The notes: generated from the sequence alone by a model not told the origin. A stretch of 64,000 nt of DNA from Thalassotalea fonticola (GCF_032911225.1 NZ_CP136600.1:3472001-3536000), one strand, 5' to 3'. Shown: positions 25,462-36,123, numbered from the stretch's first letter. Translations and numbers: made by a program.

Positions 25462-27504
25462 ATGAGCAACCCATTATTAGAGCAAGCAGGCCTTCCTGAG
25501 TTTTCAAAAATTAAACCTGAGCATATTAAGCCGGCAGTCGAGCGAGCTATTGCTAACGGTAAAAAAGCTATTGAACAAGTAGTTGCCAGTAAAGGTCCTT
25601 ATACCTGGGATAATTTAGTTGCTTTTATTGATGAAGCTGATGATCAGTTAGAAAAAATGTGGTCGCCAGTGTCGCACATGAATTCAGTAGTAAATAGTGA
25701 CGAATTGCGTGAAGCGTACGATTCATGTTTAGCAATGCTATCTGAATACGGTACTTGGGTTGGTCAACATGAAGGTTTATTTAATGCTTATCAACAACTT
25801 GCCAGCAGTGAAGAATTCAACACTTTAAATAATGCACAACAAAAAGTCATTACCAATGCTTTACGTGATTTTAAACTATCGGGTATTGCTTTAGCTGATG
25901 ATAAAAAAGCACGTTATGGTGAAATTCAGACCAAACTATCAGAGCTTGCTTCTAATTTTAGCAACAACCTATTAGATGCAACCGGTGCCTTTTCGGTAAA
26001 TATTACCGATGAGAAAGATTTAACCGGCTTACCAGACAGTGCTCTAGCTGGTGCGAAACAAATGGCCGAAGCGCAAGAAAAGCAAGGTTGGTTGTTCACC
26101 CTTGATATCCCTAGTTACTTACCGGTAATGATGTATGCTGACAATGCTGATTTACGTGAAAAAATGTATGTGGCATACGTTACACGGGCATCAGATAAAG
26201 GTCCTAATGCAGGCGAATTTGATAATTCAGCATTGATCACTGAAACCTTGGCGTTACGCCATGAAGTTGCAAAGCTTTTAGGCTTTACTAATTACGCTGA
26301 AGAATCACTTGCCACTAAAATGGCCGAGAATACCGAACAAGTATTAGGGTTTTTAGAAGATCTGGCGAGTAAATCAAAAGCGCAAGGTGGTGAAGATTTG
26401 CAACAGCTAACTGACTTTGCAAAAGCTGAATTTTCTGTTGATAAGTTAAACCCATGGGATTTGGCTTATTATTCGGAAAAATTAAAACAAGCCAAATATT
26501 CGATTTCAGATGAAGACTTACGCCCATATTTTCCAGAAGATAAAGTGGTAGCGGGGCTATTTGAAGTCGTGCACCGTTTATATGGTTTAACCATTAAAGA
26601 ACGGACAGGTGTTGATGTTTGGCATAAAAATGTCAGTTTCTTTGATGTTTATGACAATAGCGAAAACTTACGTGGTAGTTTTTATTTAGACCTATATGCT
26701 CGCGACAAAAAACGCGGTGGTGCCTGGATGGCAGATTGCGTTGGTCGTCGTCAACTAAGCAAGAATACCGTGCAATTACCGGTAGCATTTTTAACGTGTA
26801 ACTTTACTAAGCCCGTGGGAAGTAAACCGGCACTATTTACTCATGATGAAGTCGTGACGTTATTCCATGAGTTCGGTCATGGTTTGCATCACATGCTAAC
26901 CAAAATAAATGCTGCTGGCGTCGCTGGTATCAATGGCGTACCTTGGGATGCAGTAGAGTTACCAAGCCAATTTTTAGAAAACTGGTGCTGGGAGCCAGAT
27001 GCATTAGCATTTTTATCCTCACATTTTGAAACCGGTGAGTCTTTACCGCAAGCTATGTTAGATAAAATGCTGGCGGCGAAAAATTTCCAATCAGCGATGC
27101 AAATGTTACGTCAGTTAGAGTTTAGTATTTTTGATTTTAAAATTCATGCTGATTTTGACGCTAATGTTGAAAATCAAGTACAGCTAATTCTCGATCAGGT
27201 ACGCGCTCAATACGCCGTTGTTAAAGCGCCGGAGTTTAATCGTTTTCAACACAGTTTTGGCCATATTTTTGCTGGTGGCTATGCCGCAGGTTATTATTCT
27301 TATAAGTGGGCAGAAGTCCTATCAGCCGATGCATACTCGCGTTTTGAAGAAGAAGGCATCTTCAATCCTGTTACTGGTAAAGATTTCTTAGAATGCGTAC
27401 TCGAAAAAGGTGGTTCACAAGAGCCTATGGCGTTATTTAAAGCATTCCGCGGCCGTGAACCGCAAGTAGATGCTTTATTACGTCACAGCGGCATTAACGC
27501 ATAA
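25462..27504 (+). CDS. prlC: Oligopeptidase A (M3 zinc metallopeptidase)
   Basis: This cytoplasmic thimet-type peptidase degrades short peptides, including cleaved signal peptides. The 680-residue protein matches the E. coli PrlC length. The zinc motif HEFGH is at residues 469-473 in TLFHEFGHGLHHML, with the third ligand Glu a helix later in the ELPSQFLENW segment. The C-terminal GGYAAGYYSYKWAEVLSADAY is the usual M3 substrate-gating region. rsmJ follows two genes later; prlC and rsmJ are adjacent in many gammaproteobacteria, with the Tag-family gene inserted between them here. Confidence 0.96.
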   Translation: MSNPLLEQAGLPEFSKIKPEHIKPAVERAIANGKKAIEQVVASKGPYTWDNLVAFIDEADDQLEKMWSPVSHMNSVVNSDELREAYDSCLAMLSEYGTWVGQHEGLFNAYQQLASSEEFNTLNNAQQKVITNALRDFKLSGIALADDKKARYGEIQTKLSELASNFSNNLLDATGAFSVNITDEKDLTGLPDSALAGAKQMAEAQEKQGWLFTLDIPSYLPVMMYADNADLREKMYVAYVTRASDKGPNAGEFDNSALITETLALRHEVAKLLGFTNYAEESLATKMAENTEQVLGFLEDLASKSKAQGGEDLQQLTDFAKAEFSVDKLNPWDLAYYSEKLKQAKYSISDEDLRPYFPEDKVVAGLFEVVHRLYGLTIKERTGVDVWHKNVSFFDVYDNSENLRGSFYLDLYARDKKRGGAWMADCVGRRQLSKNTVQLPVAFLTCNFTKPVGSKPALFTHDEVVTLFHEFGHGLHHMLTKINAAGVAGINGVPWDAVELPSQFLENWCWEPDALAFLSSHFETGESLPQAMLDKMLAAKNFQSAMQMLRQLEFSIFDFKIHADFDANVENQVQLILDQVRAQYAVVKAPEFNRFQHSFGHIFAGGYAAGYYSYKWAEVLSADAYSRFEEEGIFNPVTGKDFLECVLEKGGSQEPMALFKAFRGREPQVDALLRHSGINA

Positions 27505-27511
27505 AATAATT

Positions 27512-27528
27512 GGGGTCAGATCTAAATT
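27512..27528. repeat. GGGGTCAGATCTAAATT motif before the Tag-family gene
   Basis: The motif lies in the 42-bp gap between prlC and the next gene. Sixteen bases match 20034-20049 in inverted orientation. A looser relative, AGGGTCAGAGTCAGG, occurs at 39779-39793. Confidence 0.5.
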
Positions 27529-27546
27529 AATAGGGTTAGGTTAAAC

Positions 27547-28263
27547 ATGGAAAAAATTCAGTCCATTTATCAGCGGGCAATTGATCGCAAAGGCGGAGCA
27601 GATAATGTTGAGCTTTTACTTTCGCCATACCAAACGCTGGCAAATTCAAATACAGAATTGGCTAAATTGGGCAACGATAGGTTTTTGGCTGAATTTACCA
27701 AAAAGGTCTTTCAATCTGGTTTTGTTTGGCGCGTGGTTGAAAATAAATGGCCGAGTTTTGAAGAGCATTTTTTCGATTTTAATATTGAAAAAATATTAAT
27801 GATGCCCGATGAGATGCTTGAGCGTAAGGCGCAAGATCCTAAAATTATCCGCAACTTTAAAAAAGTGCAAACCATAAAAGCTAACGCTCATATGATTCAT
27901 GATGTTGAACTAGAGCAGGGCAGTTTTAGTGAGTTTATTGCGGCCTGGCCTGAAGAAGATATTATTGGTTTGTGGGCTTACCTTAAAAAGCATGGCCAAC
28001 GCTTAGGTGGTAATACTGGGCCATATGCGTTGCGAACTTTGGGGAAAGATACTTTCTTATTAAGCCGGGATGTGGAAAGTTATTTTCGTAATCATGAGCT
28101 AATTACTGGCGGGCTTACCAGCAAAACAAGTTTAAACACCATTCAGCAATGCTTTAATGAATGGCGCGCACAAAGCGGCTTTAGTTTAAAGAAAATTAGT
28201 GGATTGATTGCTTTAAGTACCGGTGATAATCATTTTCATGTAGAACAGGTTCCTGCAACGTAA
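27547..28263 (+). CDS. Tag-like (adenine_glyco, HhH-GPD) DNA glycosylase, divergent
   Basis: The 238-residue protein aligns by eye with 3-methyladenine DNA glycosylase [56 protein letters not shown], and [18 protein letters not shown] follow the Tag core in order. It departs from E. coli Tag in two ways: the zinc ligands (N-terminal Cys and His, C-terminal His and Cys) are absent, and the position of Glu38, which contacts the base, is a Lys in my alignment. It may therefore recognise another lesion or be altered in activity. It sits between prlC and rsmJ, and its TAA overlaps the rsmJ ATG by one base (TAATG), so the two are translationally coupled. Confidence 0.75.
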   Translation: MEKIQSIYQRAIDRKGGADNVELLLSPYQTLANSNTELAKLGNDRFLAEFTKKVFQSGFVWRVVENKWPSFEEHFFDFNIEKILMMPDEMLERKAQDPKIIRNFKKVQTIKANAHMIHDVELEQGSFSEFIAAWPEEDIIGLWAYLKKHGQRLGGNTGPYALRTLGKDTFLLSRDVESYFRNHELITGGLTSKTSLNTIQQCFNEWRAQSGFSLKKISGLIALSTGDNHFHVEQVPAT

Positions 28264-29072
28264 TGGCAGATCCTAATGCTATACCACATTGTTTAGTGTT
28301 TGCTGATAGTTTTAATAACATTATGCGAGCTGAAAATGCCGCGCAAAAATGGGGCTTACCTTATGGTGGTGAATTACGTGATTTAAATAAAGTGAAAAGC
28401 CCTTTTTACTTATTAGCTACCGATCACCAATTAGAACTGCATAAAACAGACGAGCCAAAATTAGATGGTATTGTTGTTGACTTTATTGGTGGCGCTGTCG
28501 CTCATCGGAGAAAGTTTGGCGGTGGTCGTGGTCAAGATATTGCCAAAGCAATTGGCTTAAAGCATGGCTTTCAGCCTAGTGTATTAGACGCTACAGCTGG
28601 CCTTGGCCGAGATGCTTTTTTATTAGCAAGTTTAGGCTGCAAAGTTACCATGATGGAACGTCAACTGCCTGTTGCGGCATTATTAGACGATGGCTTAGAG
28701 CGTGGCAAGCTTGATGCTGATATTGGTGACTGGCTCAGCGAACGATTAGGGTTAATTAACGCATCATCAATTGATGCTATGGCAAAGCTAACAGATATTG
28801 ATGTGGTTTATTTAGATCCTATGTACCCGCATCGAGAAAAATCTGCAGCGGTAAAAAAAGAAATGCGCGTATTTCAAACCCTAGTAGGCAGTGATCCTGA
28901 TGCCGATGAATTATTAGATCAGGCATTGGCTTTAGCAAAATACAGAGTAGTAGTAAAACGCCCTAGTTATGCAGAACCATTAAATGGCAAAAAACCATCC
29001 ACGAGCATCAAAATGAAAAAAAATCGCTTTGATGTTTATGTCAACAAGGGCATTCCAAAAGCTGAACCTTAA
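28263..29072 (+). CDS. rsmJ: 16S rRNA (guanine1516-N2)-methyltransferase
   Basis: RsmJ (YhiQ) methylates G1516 of 16S rRNA with S-adenosylmethionine. The 269-residue protein has the SAM-binding motif [19 protein letters not shown], motif [11 protein letters not shown], and the catalytic-loop [20 protein letters not shown], which is diagnostic of this family. It overlaps the upstream gene by one base and converges on ubiK with one base between the two stop codons. Its presence near prlC agrees with the usual gene order. Confidence 0.95.
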   Translation: MADPNAIPHCLVFADSFNNIMRAENAAQKWGLPYGGELRDLNKVKSPFYLLATDHQLELHKTDEPKLDGIVVDFIGGAVAHRRKFGGGRGQDIAKAIGLKHGFQPSVLDATAGLGRDAFLLASLGCKVTMMERQLPVAALLDDGLERGKLDADIGDWLSERLGLINASSIDAMAKLTDIDVVYLDPMYPHREKSAAVKKEMRVFQTLVGSDPDADELLDQALALAKYRVVVKRPSYAEPLNGKKPSTSIKMKKNRFDVYVNKGIPKAEP

Positions 29073-29073
29073 A

Positions 29074-29328
29074 TTATTCAGCGTTATCTATTTTTTCTTC
29101 GAGTTCGGCGATTTTAGCAGCCATTTCATCGAGCTTAGCTCGTGTTTTTATCAATACTTGCGTTTGCACATCAAACTCTTCACGGCTAACAACATCTAAT
29201 TGTGATAATTTGCTCTGTAGTACTTGCTTTGCTTTTGCTTCAAAGTCTGTTGCTACATTTTTTACACCTGGTGGAATTGCTTCGGTAATTTGCTTGGCGA
29301 TATCTTCAATTTTCTTCGCGTTAATCAT
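29074..29328 (-). CDS. ubiK: Ubiquinone biosynthesis accessory factor UbiK (BMFP family)
   Basis: The 84-residue protein is nearly all helical: an amphipathic N-terminal part (KKIEDIAKQITEAIPPGVKN), the conserved VVSREEFDVQTQVLIKTRAKL segment, and a C-terminal coiled coil (DEMAAKIAELEEKI). These are the marks of the BMFP/YqiC family, whose E. coli member UbiK partners UbiJ in aerobic ubiquinone synthesis. It is a single gene, convergent with rsmJ and divergent from rep. Confidence 0.92.
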   Translation of the reverse strand: MINAKKIEDIAKQITEAIPPGVKNVATDFEAKAKQVLQSKLSQLDVVSREEFDVQTQVLIKTRAKLDEMAAKIAELEEKIDNAE

Positions 29329-29498
29329 AATGGTCTCGTTGGATTAATTTCTCAAATAGATAGCGCATATAATAGCGACTATTGACCGCTAAGCACAGAC
29401 TTTGAATAAATTTGTTAACACTTCTTGGTAATTGAAGAATTATATAAAAAAAACAGGTAAAATTGCCTCTTTTAAAATCTGACTATAAAATCATATAA

Positions 29499-31529
29499 AT
29501 GAAACTTAACCCTGGACAAAATGAAGCAAAAAACTACGTAAGCGGACCATGCTTAGTATTAGCCGGTGCTGGTAGTGGCAAAACAGGGGTTATTTGTCAG
29601 AAAATATCGTACTTGATTCAGGAATGCGGCTATAAAGCTCGAAATATTGCCGCGGTAACTTTTACCAATAAAGCTGCTCGTGAAATGAAAGAGCGAGTAG
29701 GGAAAATGCTTGGTAAGGATTTAACCCGAGGGCTCATGGTTTCAACCTTCCATTCTTTAGGCCTTGATATCGTTCGTCGGGAAATTAAAACATTAGGGTT
29801 TAAGCCTGGTTTTACCTTGTTTGATGATCAAGACTCGTTGGCTTTGTTAAAAGAACTTACTGAAAAAGAGCTCGATGGTGATAAAGAATTATTGTCACGT
29901 TTGCAAAGTATGATTTCCAATTGGAAAAATGATCTGATGTTGCCTGAGGTCGCCTTAAAAAGAGCGAGCGGCGCTGATGAGGTATTATTTGCTGAATTTT
30001 ATCAACGTTATCATCAAAATATGCGCGCCTATAATGCGCTCGATTTTGATGACTTGATCATGATCCCAACCCTGTTATTACGTAACTATGAAGATGTACG
30101 TCAGCGCTGGCAAAAAAAAATTCAGTACTTATTAGTCGATGAGTATCAAGATACCAACACCAGCCAATATGAATTAGTTAAAAATTTAGTTGGTGAGCGC
30201 GCACGCTTAACGGTGGTTGGTGATGACGATCAGTCTATTTATTCATGGCGCGGTGCTAAACCACAAAATTTAGTGTTGCTTGGTAAAGACTTTCCACAAT
30301 TAAAATTGATTAAACTGGAACAAAATTATCGCTCCAGTGGCCGCATATTAAAGTGCGCCAACATTCTTATTGCAAATAATCCTCATGTTTATGACAAAGC
30401 TCTTTTTAGTGAACTTGCCTATGGACCAGAGCTTCGAATAGTAAAAACAAAAAATGAAGACCACGAGGCAGAGCGAGTTGCCGGTGAGTTACTTGGCCAT
30501 CGTTTTTTAAACAAAAGCCAATTTAAAAATTACGCTATTTTGTATCGAGGCAACTTTCAGTCACGAGTGATAGAAAAAGTACTAATGCAGAATCGCATTC
30601 CATACAAAATAAATGGCGGCACGTCATTTTTCTCACGTTCAGAAATTAAAGATATTATGGCGTATTTACGCGTTATTGTTAATCCTGATGATGACAATGG
30701 CTTCTTACGTATCGTCAACGTACCAAGGCGTGAAATAGGTCCGGCAACATTAGAAAAACTCGGTACCTATGCCAATATACGCCAAATCAGTATGTTTGCT
30801 GCTAGCTTTGAGTTGGGTTTAGAACAACATTTAACCGGTAGAGGTTTAGCGCACGTACAAAAATTCACTCGCTTAATTGTAGAAACAGAAGATAACGCCA
30901 CCCGAGGTGATACCGCCGCAGTGCTTCGAGGTTTTATTCAAAGTATTAACTATGAAGATTACCTGTACGACACATCTCCTAGCGCGAAAGCCGCTGAAAT
31001 GCGGATGAAGAATGTTACCCAACTTTTTAGTTGGGTCACTGATATGCTTGCTGGCGATGATGAAAATGAACCGATGACATTAGCGCAAGTAGTCACGCGC
31101 TTAACCTTACGCGATATGATGGAAAGGGATGAAGAGGAAGGAGAAGCTGATCAAGTGCAATTGATGACATTACATGCATCCAAAGGTCTGGAGTTTCCGT
31201 ATGTCTTTCTTATTGGCATGGAAGAGGGCATGTTGCCGCATCAAACAAGTATTGATGAAGAAAATGTTGAAGAAGAACGTCGATTGGCTTACGTGGGCGT
31301 AACAAGAGCACAACGAGAGTTGATTTTTACCTATGCGCAAGAGCGCAGACAATATGGTGAAGTTATTCGCACCGAACCTTCAAGGTTTTTATATGAAATG
31401 CCGCAGGATGACTTAGCCTGGGAACAAGGCGGACAACGCAAACAAAGCGCAGAAGAAGCTCAAAATAAAGGCAAAGCAGGTGTTGCAGGTTTAAGAGCGA
31501 TGCTAGACGCTAAAAAACAAGCTAAATAA
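29499..31529 (+). CDS. rep: ATP-dependent DNA helicase Rep
   Basis: This is a 3'-5' superfamily 1A helicase that removes proteins ahead of replication forks. The 676-residue length matches E. coli Rep (673). Walker A is AGAGSGKT at residues 22-29; motif Ia is [16 protein letters not shown]; motif II is [10 protein letters not shown]; motif III is [15 protein letters not shown]; motif IV is KLEQNYRSS; motifs V and VI are [19 protein letters not shown] and [14 protein letters not shown]. The C-terminal extension is short, as in Rep rather than UvrD. The 125 bp after the stop contain several TTCGAA-like repeats without a clear terminator. Confidence 0.95.
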   Translation: MKLNPGQNEAKNYVSGPCLVLAGAGSGKTGVICQKISYLIQECGYKARNIAAVTFTNKAAREMKERVGKMLGKDLTRGLMVSTFHSLGLDIVRREIKTLGFKPGFTLFDDQDSLALLKELTEKELDGDKELLSRLQSMISNWKNDLMLPEVALKRASGADEVLFAEFYQRYHQNMRAYNALDFDDLIMIPTLLLRNYEDVRQRWQKKIQYLLVDEYQDTNTSQYELVKNLVGERARLTVVGDDDQSIYSWRGAKPQNLVLLGKDFPQLKLIKLEQNYRSSGRILKCANILIANNPHVYDKALFSELAYGPELRIVKTKNEDHEAERVAGELLGHRFLNKSQFKNYAILYRGNFQSRVIEKVLMQNRIPYKINGGTSFFSRSEIKDIMAYLRVIVNPDDDNGFLRIVNVPRREIGPATLEKLGTYANIRQISMFAASFELGLEQHLTGRGLAHVQKFTRLIVETEDNATRGDTAAVLRGFIQSINYEDYLYDTSPSAKAAEMRMKNVTQLFSWVTDMLAGDDENEPMTLAQVVTRLTLRDMMERDEEEGEADQVQLMTLHASKGLEFPYVFLIGMEEGMLPHQTSIDEENVEEERRLAYVGVTRAQRELIFTYAQERRQYGEVIRTEPSRFLYEMPQDDLAWEQGGQRKQSAEEAQNKGKAGVAGLRAMLDAKKQAK

Positions 31530-31654
31530 GTTTTTGCGCCTGCGGATATGGTACTTCGTATCTTCGAATATATAGCTACGCTATTTCGAATACGCTGACG
31601 CTTCGATAGCTGCTGCGTAATTCGAAACGTAATGTCTTCTAGATTCGTTCCTGA

Positions 31655-32737
31655 TTAAGCCATTTGCTCAATAATATCAATGTTGCCAACGCCCATACTT
31701 TTAGCTTGAAATAACGCGGTGTCGGCAATCGAAACTAATTCACCGATAGTGTTACTGGAATTACGAACCGCGATTCCCATACTAATGGTATTGAAAATGG
31801 TTTTATTACCAGAGCTGATAAAAGGCGAGTTTTCTATTTGTAGGTTTAACTTGTTAGCAAACTTTTCAGCTTCTGCTTTGGTATATTCAGGCAGGGTAAT
31901 AACAAATTCTTCACCGCTAATGCGGCCAACCTTTTCTCCATTCTTACACATATGGTTGATTACATTCGCGAAATAAACTAAATATTCATCACCAACTAAG
32001 TAGCCATGTTCATCATTTACTCGTTTAAAGTTATCCAAATTGGTTAAAATTAACGAGAATGGCCGACTATTGGTATTGGCTATTTCTAGTTGTTTTTGAC
32101 CTTCCTCAAAAAAGTAATTTCGATTTAAACAATTGGTTAATTTATCAGTTGTTGCGGTTTTATTTATTTGCATCTCGTGTTGACCAATTTGTTGATTAAA
32201 CATTGCCGAAATCACCACCAGTTCAAGCATGATAAAAAATACTACTGATTGATAAATAGTGCTATTTAGGTCACTCGATAATATGATTAAAGGATCTGGA
32301 TTTAATGTATTTTCACAATAAAAAAATAATAAAGTAGCCAAAATAGAAAGAGCTATTTTTTCTTTCTGCTGGTCTAATTCAAATAACAAAAATGCACCGG
32401 AAGGCACTAGAAAGTAGAATAAATGAAAGCCAGATTCTTTGCTGACAAAGATGTTTGTGCATACCCATACGTGTAACATTAGTACGCTAAAAAACCAGAG
32501 TTTTGCATTCGTTATGGCACGAAAGCGCATAAATAATAATCCAAGAGCGTAACTAATGGTAAAGGCTAAGTTAAACAGGCCGACTTTTACTTCATTTAAA
32601 ATAAACAGATATAAAAGCGTATAAATGGCCGAGATGAACACGGTAAATAACGTAACCCAGTTGGTAGTCTTTATTTTATTAGCAACATTAAATGGTTGAA
32701 ATTCAGCGCCAGTATTGATGATTTTGGAGATAGACAT
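31655..32737 (-). CDS. Membrane GGDEF-domain protein with a degenerate active site
   Basis: The N-terminal half (residues about 25-180) has six hydrophobic segments; the C-terminal half (about 195-360) is a GGDEF domain. The signature reads SGEEF (274-278) instead of GG(D/E)EF. The metal-binding Asp that opens the DID motif is Asn233 (LTNLDNFKRVNDEHGYLVGD), and the usual GH is GY. There is no RxxD inhibitory site. Active cyclases with a changed first residue of the signature are known, but the combined changes suggest weak or lost diguanylate cyclase activity, or a receptor role. It lies upstream of a canonical GGDEF-EAL gene's 3' end on the same strand. Confidence 0.85.
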   Translation of the reverse strand: MSISKIINTGAEFQPFNVANKIKTTNWVTLFTVFISAIYTLLYLFILNEVKVGLFNLAFTISYALGLLFMRFRAITNAKLWFFSVLMLHVWVCTNIFVSKESGFHLFYFLVPSGAFLLFELDQQKEKIALSILATLLFFYCENTLNPDPLIILSSDLNSTIYQSVVFFIMLELVVISAMFNQQIGQHEMQINKTATTDKLTNCLNRNYFFEEGQKQLEIANTNSRPFSLILTNLDNFKRVNDEHGYLVGDEYLVYFANVINHMCKNGEKVGRISGEEFVITLPEYTKAEAEKFANKLNLQIENSPFISSGNKTIFNTISMGIAVRNSSNTIGELVSIADTALFQAKSMGVGNIDIIEQMA

Positions 32738-32826
32738 GAAAAAATTTGCTCAACTAGATCGCTTAAGGCCAACTAATCTTAGCTCATTAATAAATAAAAT
32801 GTAAATAGAGCAATTCTTTATGCCTT

Positions 32827-34833
32827 TTATGCACAGTGGTCAATCCCGTTATCATCTTTATCGGCTTTGATAGCTTCTGGTTCACTAATAAAGAACCCCT
32901 GACCATATTCACAACCCGCTGCAATTGCTTTATCTAGTTGTGCTTGCGATTCTATGCCTTCTGCAATTAATCTAAAACCAAAAGACTCACCAAGAGCAGA
33001 TAAACTTTTCGCTAACTCCCAATTTCTAATATTGTTGATAAATGAGCGAACAAAATGTTGTTCTAATTTAATAAATTCGAAAGGATAGTTATTTAAGTAG
33101 TTGATTGATGATTGACCAGAGCCATAATCATCAAGGGCAAGTCTTACTCCGGTTTTTTTAAGTAGTTTTAAATTTTTTAATGAACGTTCTGGTTGCTGGT
33201 TAAACGCTTGCTCATTAAACTCAATAATTAAGCGTTCTGGTTCATTAAAGTGATGTTGGATCAGCTTACTAAGTTGTTGTACTGGTTTTGTTTGAAATAT
33301 GTGTTTGCCAGAAAGGTTGATGCTGATAAATATGCTTTTCAACTCAGGTTGAACGTCCCAGAGCGCTAATTGTTTAGCTACACTAGCAACTACCCAATTT
33401 TCAATTTCAATGATTAAACCTGTTTCCTCAGCTAACGCTAGAAAGCTAGAGGGTGTTAATAATCCTTTCGTCGGATGTTGCCACCTTAACAACGCCTCAT
33501 AACCGATAATGGCTGAGCTATTCAAGTCTGCTATTTTTTGATAGTTAAGCACAAACTCTTTTTTATTAACCGCCTGGCGTAAGTCTTGCTCAAGAGTAAG
33601 GCTTGCTAACAATTCTTCCCGCATACTGTCGTCAAAGAACATTAAACGACCTCTACCCATAGCTTTAGCTTGATACATTGCTGCATCTGCATCACGTAAT
33701 ACATCAGTCGCTTGTTTATAATGTTGATCGCAAATGGCAATACCAATGCTAGTGCTTGTAAACAATTGTTGGCCATCAATCTGAAATGGCTGTCTAGTTG
33801 CATCAATAATACGGTTTGCAATATCTTCAGCGTCATCTGCATGCAGCAAAGTATCAAGCAATACGACAAATTCATCGCCGCCTAAGCGAGAAACTATATC
33901 GTTACTACGTATACATTCTAAAATACGATCAGCAATTTGAATTAATAGCTCATCACCGACATTGTGCCCTAAGGTATCATTAATTACTTTAAAGCGATCT
34001 ATGTCGATAAATAGTACGCCAAATCGATGATTTATATGACGTTTTAAATGTTTAATAGAGTGCTCTAAACGTTCGGTAAACATTGCCCTGTTCGGTAATT
34101 TAGTCAGCGCATCGTGGTGAGCATCATAATAAAGTTTAAGCTCACTCTTTCGACGCTGCTCAACTTGTTGCCGCAAGTTGAAATTGCTTTTTTGCAGGTT
34201 TTTAGTCCGATCGAATATGATGTCTTCTATATCTTTACTGTACAGTTTCAGCTGGTCATTGGCTCTATTTCGATGAATTGCAGCTGCAATTTGCAACGCA
34301 ACAAATTTAATCATTTCTAAATTTGTTTGTGCTTTATGGTTAGGGTTTATAAAACCCTTCACCCCAACTATGCCAATGGTTATGCCTTCAACTAATAATG
34401 GCGTAGCTAACCATACATCAATAAGATGTGTTTGCGATTTTCGTGTAGGGAAGGGCCTTTCAGTAATACTGTTGTCACTATTTAAAATACTAACTTGATC
34501 GTGATTGATTAATACCGGGTTTGAAATATGATGAATAAAGTCAATTATATCTGGGGTAAGTTGTTGTTCAATAGGAGAGCAATTAAGTTCATCAATATAA
34601 AAGTGTTCAGCCTGACTAAAATTTGCCTGTGTATATAACTGGATATATAAATTTTCAGCAGGAAAGTACTTTTGAATGACTTGTTGCAATGCAGGATAAA
34701 AGCAAGACATATCCGTAACTGAACAACAAAGCTCAGAAAGTTTTAATAAGCCAGTCTGAACTTTCTTAGTTTGTTTATATTGCGATAAAACAGACTTGAG
34801 CTTTTTTATTTTGGGGACTGTTCTTCCTGCCAT
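32827..34833 (-). CDS. GAF-GGDEF-EAL cyclic-di-GMP protein
   Basis: This is a soluble three-domain protein of about 668 residues. Residues about 25-190 form a GAF-like sensor, followed by a coiled-coil linker. The GGDEF domain looks intact (LFIDIDRFKVINDTLGHNVGD, then SRLGGDEF), with an RSND inhibitory site five residues before the signature. The EAL domain begins GYEALLRWQHP and keeps DDYGSG, FIKLEQHF and AEGIES. It could thus make, degrade or sense cyclic di-GMP. The frame extends to a TTG at 34854, but AAAGG precedes the ATG at 34833, chosen here. It may respond to a small ligand through GAF; which one is unknown. Confidence 0.92.
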   Translation of the reverse strand: MAGRTVPKIKKLKSVLSQYKQTKKVQTGLLKLSELCCSVTDMSCFYPALQQVIQKYFPAENLYIQLYTQANFSQAEHFYIDELNCSPIEQQLTPDIIDFIHHISNPVLINHDQVSILNSDNSITERPFPTRKSQTHLIDVWLATPLLVEGITIGIVGVKGFINPNHKAQTNLEMIKFVALQIAAAIHRNRANDQLKLYSKDIEDIIFDRTKNLQKSNFNLRQQVEQRRKSELKLYYDAHHDALTKLPNRAMFTERLEHSIKHLKRHINHRFGVLFIDIDRFKVINDTLGHNVGDELLIQIADRILECIRSNDIVSRLGGDEFVVLLDTLLHADDAEDIANRIIDATRQPFQIDGQQLFTSTSIGIAICDQHYKQATDVLRDADAAMYQAKAMGRGRLMFFDDSMREELLASLTLEQDLRQAVNKKEFVLNYQKIADLNSSAIIGYEALLRWQHPTKGLLTPSSFLALAEETGLIIEIENWVVASVAKQLALWDVQPELKSIFISINLSGKHIFQTKPVQQLSKLIQHHFNEPERLIIEFNEQAFNQQPERSLKNLKLLKKTGVRLALDDYGSGQSSINYLNNYPFEFIKLEQHFVRSFINNIRNWELAKSLSALGESFGFRLIAEGIESQAQLDKAIAAGCEYGQGFFISEPEAIKADKDDNGIDHCA

Positions 34834-34969
34834 ATTCTGCCTTTGTTCCTTCAAAGTGCCTTTTTACATTGCTTATAAGTTTAGCAGTGAATCAAATCTT
34901 GTCGAATTTTAGATACAAGCCCACTCAAAAGGCCATCCCTGCCTGTCGTGGATAAAAATATCCATATAC

Positions 34970-34993
34970 AAAAAAGCCAGGCTAAACCTGGCT
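34970..34993 (-). terminator. Terminator of rpoH
   Basis: AGCCAGG (34975-34981), loop CTAAA and CCTGGCT (34987-34993) form the stem; on the minus strand it is followed by six U. It lies 28 bp after the rpoH stop. Confidence 0.92.
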
Positions 34994-35020
34994 TCTTCAA
35001 TATAATACAGGATTGCACAA

Positions 35021-35890
35021 TTAGTGTTCTGCAATAGAGCCTTTTAATTTGTTTAAGGCATTTTTTTCTAATTGGCGAACTCTTTCTGCTGATATTTGAT
35101 ATTTATCGGCTAAATCTTGTAGTGTTGATTTATCGTCGGTTAACCAACGTGCTCTAATAATATCTTGGCTACGCTCATCAAGACTGGTAATTGCCTGGCT
35201 TAGCTGATTATTAACATGGTTATCCCAATTTGAACTTTCAACTTGCTCTGATAAGTCTGAACTGTGATCTTCTAAGTATTGTGATGGCGAAAAGCTGCTA
35301 GTTTGGTGACCAGCATCATCATCGCTATCGGTTAGGTCAAACGCTTGATCACTACTTGCCATGCGGTTTTCCATCTCAAGTACGTCTTTTGTTGATACAC
35401 CTAAAGTTTCAGCCACAGTATGTACTTCGTCATTACTAAACCAACCCAAGCGTTTTTTGTTTTTACGTAGGTTAAAAAATAATTTACGTTGTGCTTTCGT
35501 GGTTGCAATTTTAACAATGCGCCAGTTTTTTAGTACGAATTCGTGAATTTCAGCTTTTATCCAATGCACTGCAAAAGATACTAAGCGTACGCCTACTTCT
35601 GGATTAAAGCGCTTTACCGCTTTCATTAGCCCGACATTACCTTCCTGGATAAGATCAGCTTGTGGTAATCCGTAGCCCGAATAACCTTTTGCTACATGAA
35701 TAACAAAACGTAAATGTGACATGATTAACTCTTGTGCCGCATTTAAATCGCCATCGTAATGTAGACTAGAGGCGAGTTCGTGCTCTTTTTCAGCCGTAAG
35801 CATTGGAATGCTATAAGCTGATTGCATGTATGATTCAATGCTGCCACTTTGTGGGACAGTAAGTGCCATTGATTGCATTGTATTACTCAT
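35021..35890 (-). CDS. rpoH: RNA polymerase heat-shock sigma factor sigma-32
   Basis: Sigma-32 directs transcription of heat-shock genes. The protein contains the full region 2 ([23 protein letters not shown], then [20 protein letters not shown]), the RpoH box [14 protein letters not shown], and the region 4 helix-turn-helix [21 protein letters not shown]. The open frame begins at 35932, but GAGG lies five bases before the ATG at 35890, and [10 protein letters not shown] matches the E. coli start MTDKMQSLAL, so the 289-residue form is chosen. It follows ftsX on the same strand, the conserved ftsY-ftsE-ftsX-rpoH order. The 190-bp upstream gap probably carries its own promoters. Confidence 0.97.
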   Translation of the reverse strand: MSNTMQSMALTVPQSGSIESYMQSAYSIPMLTAEKEHELASSLHYDGDLNAAQELIMSHLRFVIHVAKGYSGYGLPQADLIQEGNVGLMKAVKRFNPEVGVRLVSFAVHWIKAEIHEFVLKNWRIVKIATTKAQRKLFFNLRKNKKRLGWFSNDEVHTVAETLGVSTKDVLEMENRMASSDQAFDLTDSDDDAGHQTSSFSPSQYLEDHSSDLSEQVESSNWDNHVNNQLSQAITSLDERSQDIIRARWLTDDKSTLQDLADKYQISAERVRQLEKNALNKLKGSIAEH

Positions 35891-36123
35891 TTCTACCTCT
35901 TCTAAAACCTTGTTTTTCGCTATTTCTGACACACCTATAAACTAGGTGGACTTTGGATACTATCATAGCTTTTTTGAGATCGCTAATTTAAAAAATAGCT
36001 TAATTTAATCGAAAAAAATGTAGCATTTAATTTGCTACTTAACTGTTTGATTAAAATAAATTTAATTAGTTCAATTAGCATGTTTTCAAATTGTAACCAA
36101 TGATGAATTTTAGACAGAAATGA

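Noticed and set aside
31530..31654. TTCGAA-rich stretch after rep as a terminator or CRISPR-like array
   Set aside because: The TTCGAA repeats are irregularly spaced with no constant spacer length and no U-tract; nothing firm can be said.
34947..34955. A third DnaA-box-like site after rpoH
   Set aside because: CGTGGATAA has a mismatch at a key base and lies in an unrelated intergenic region.
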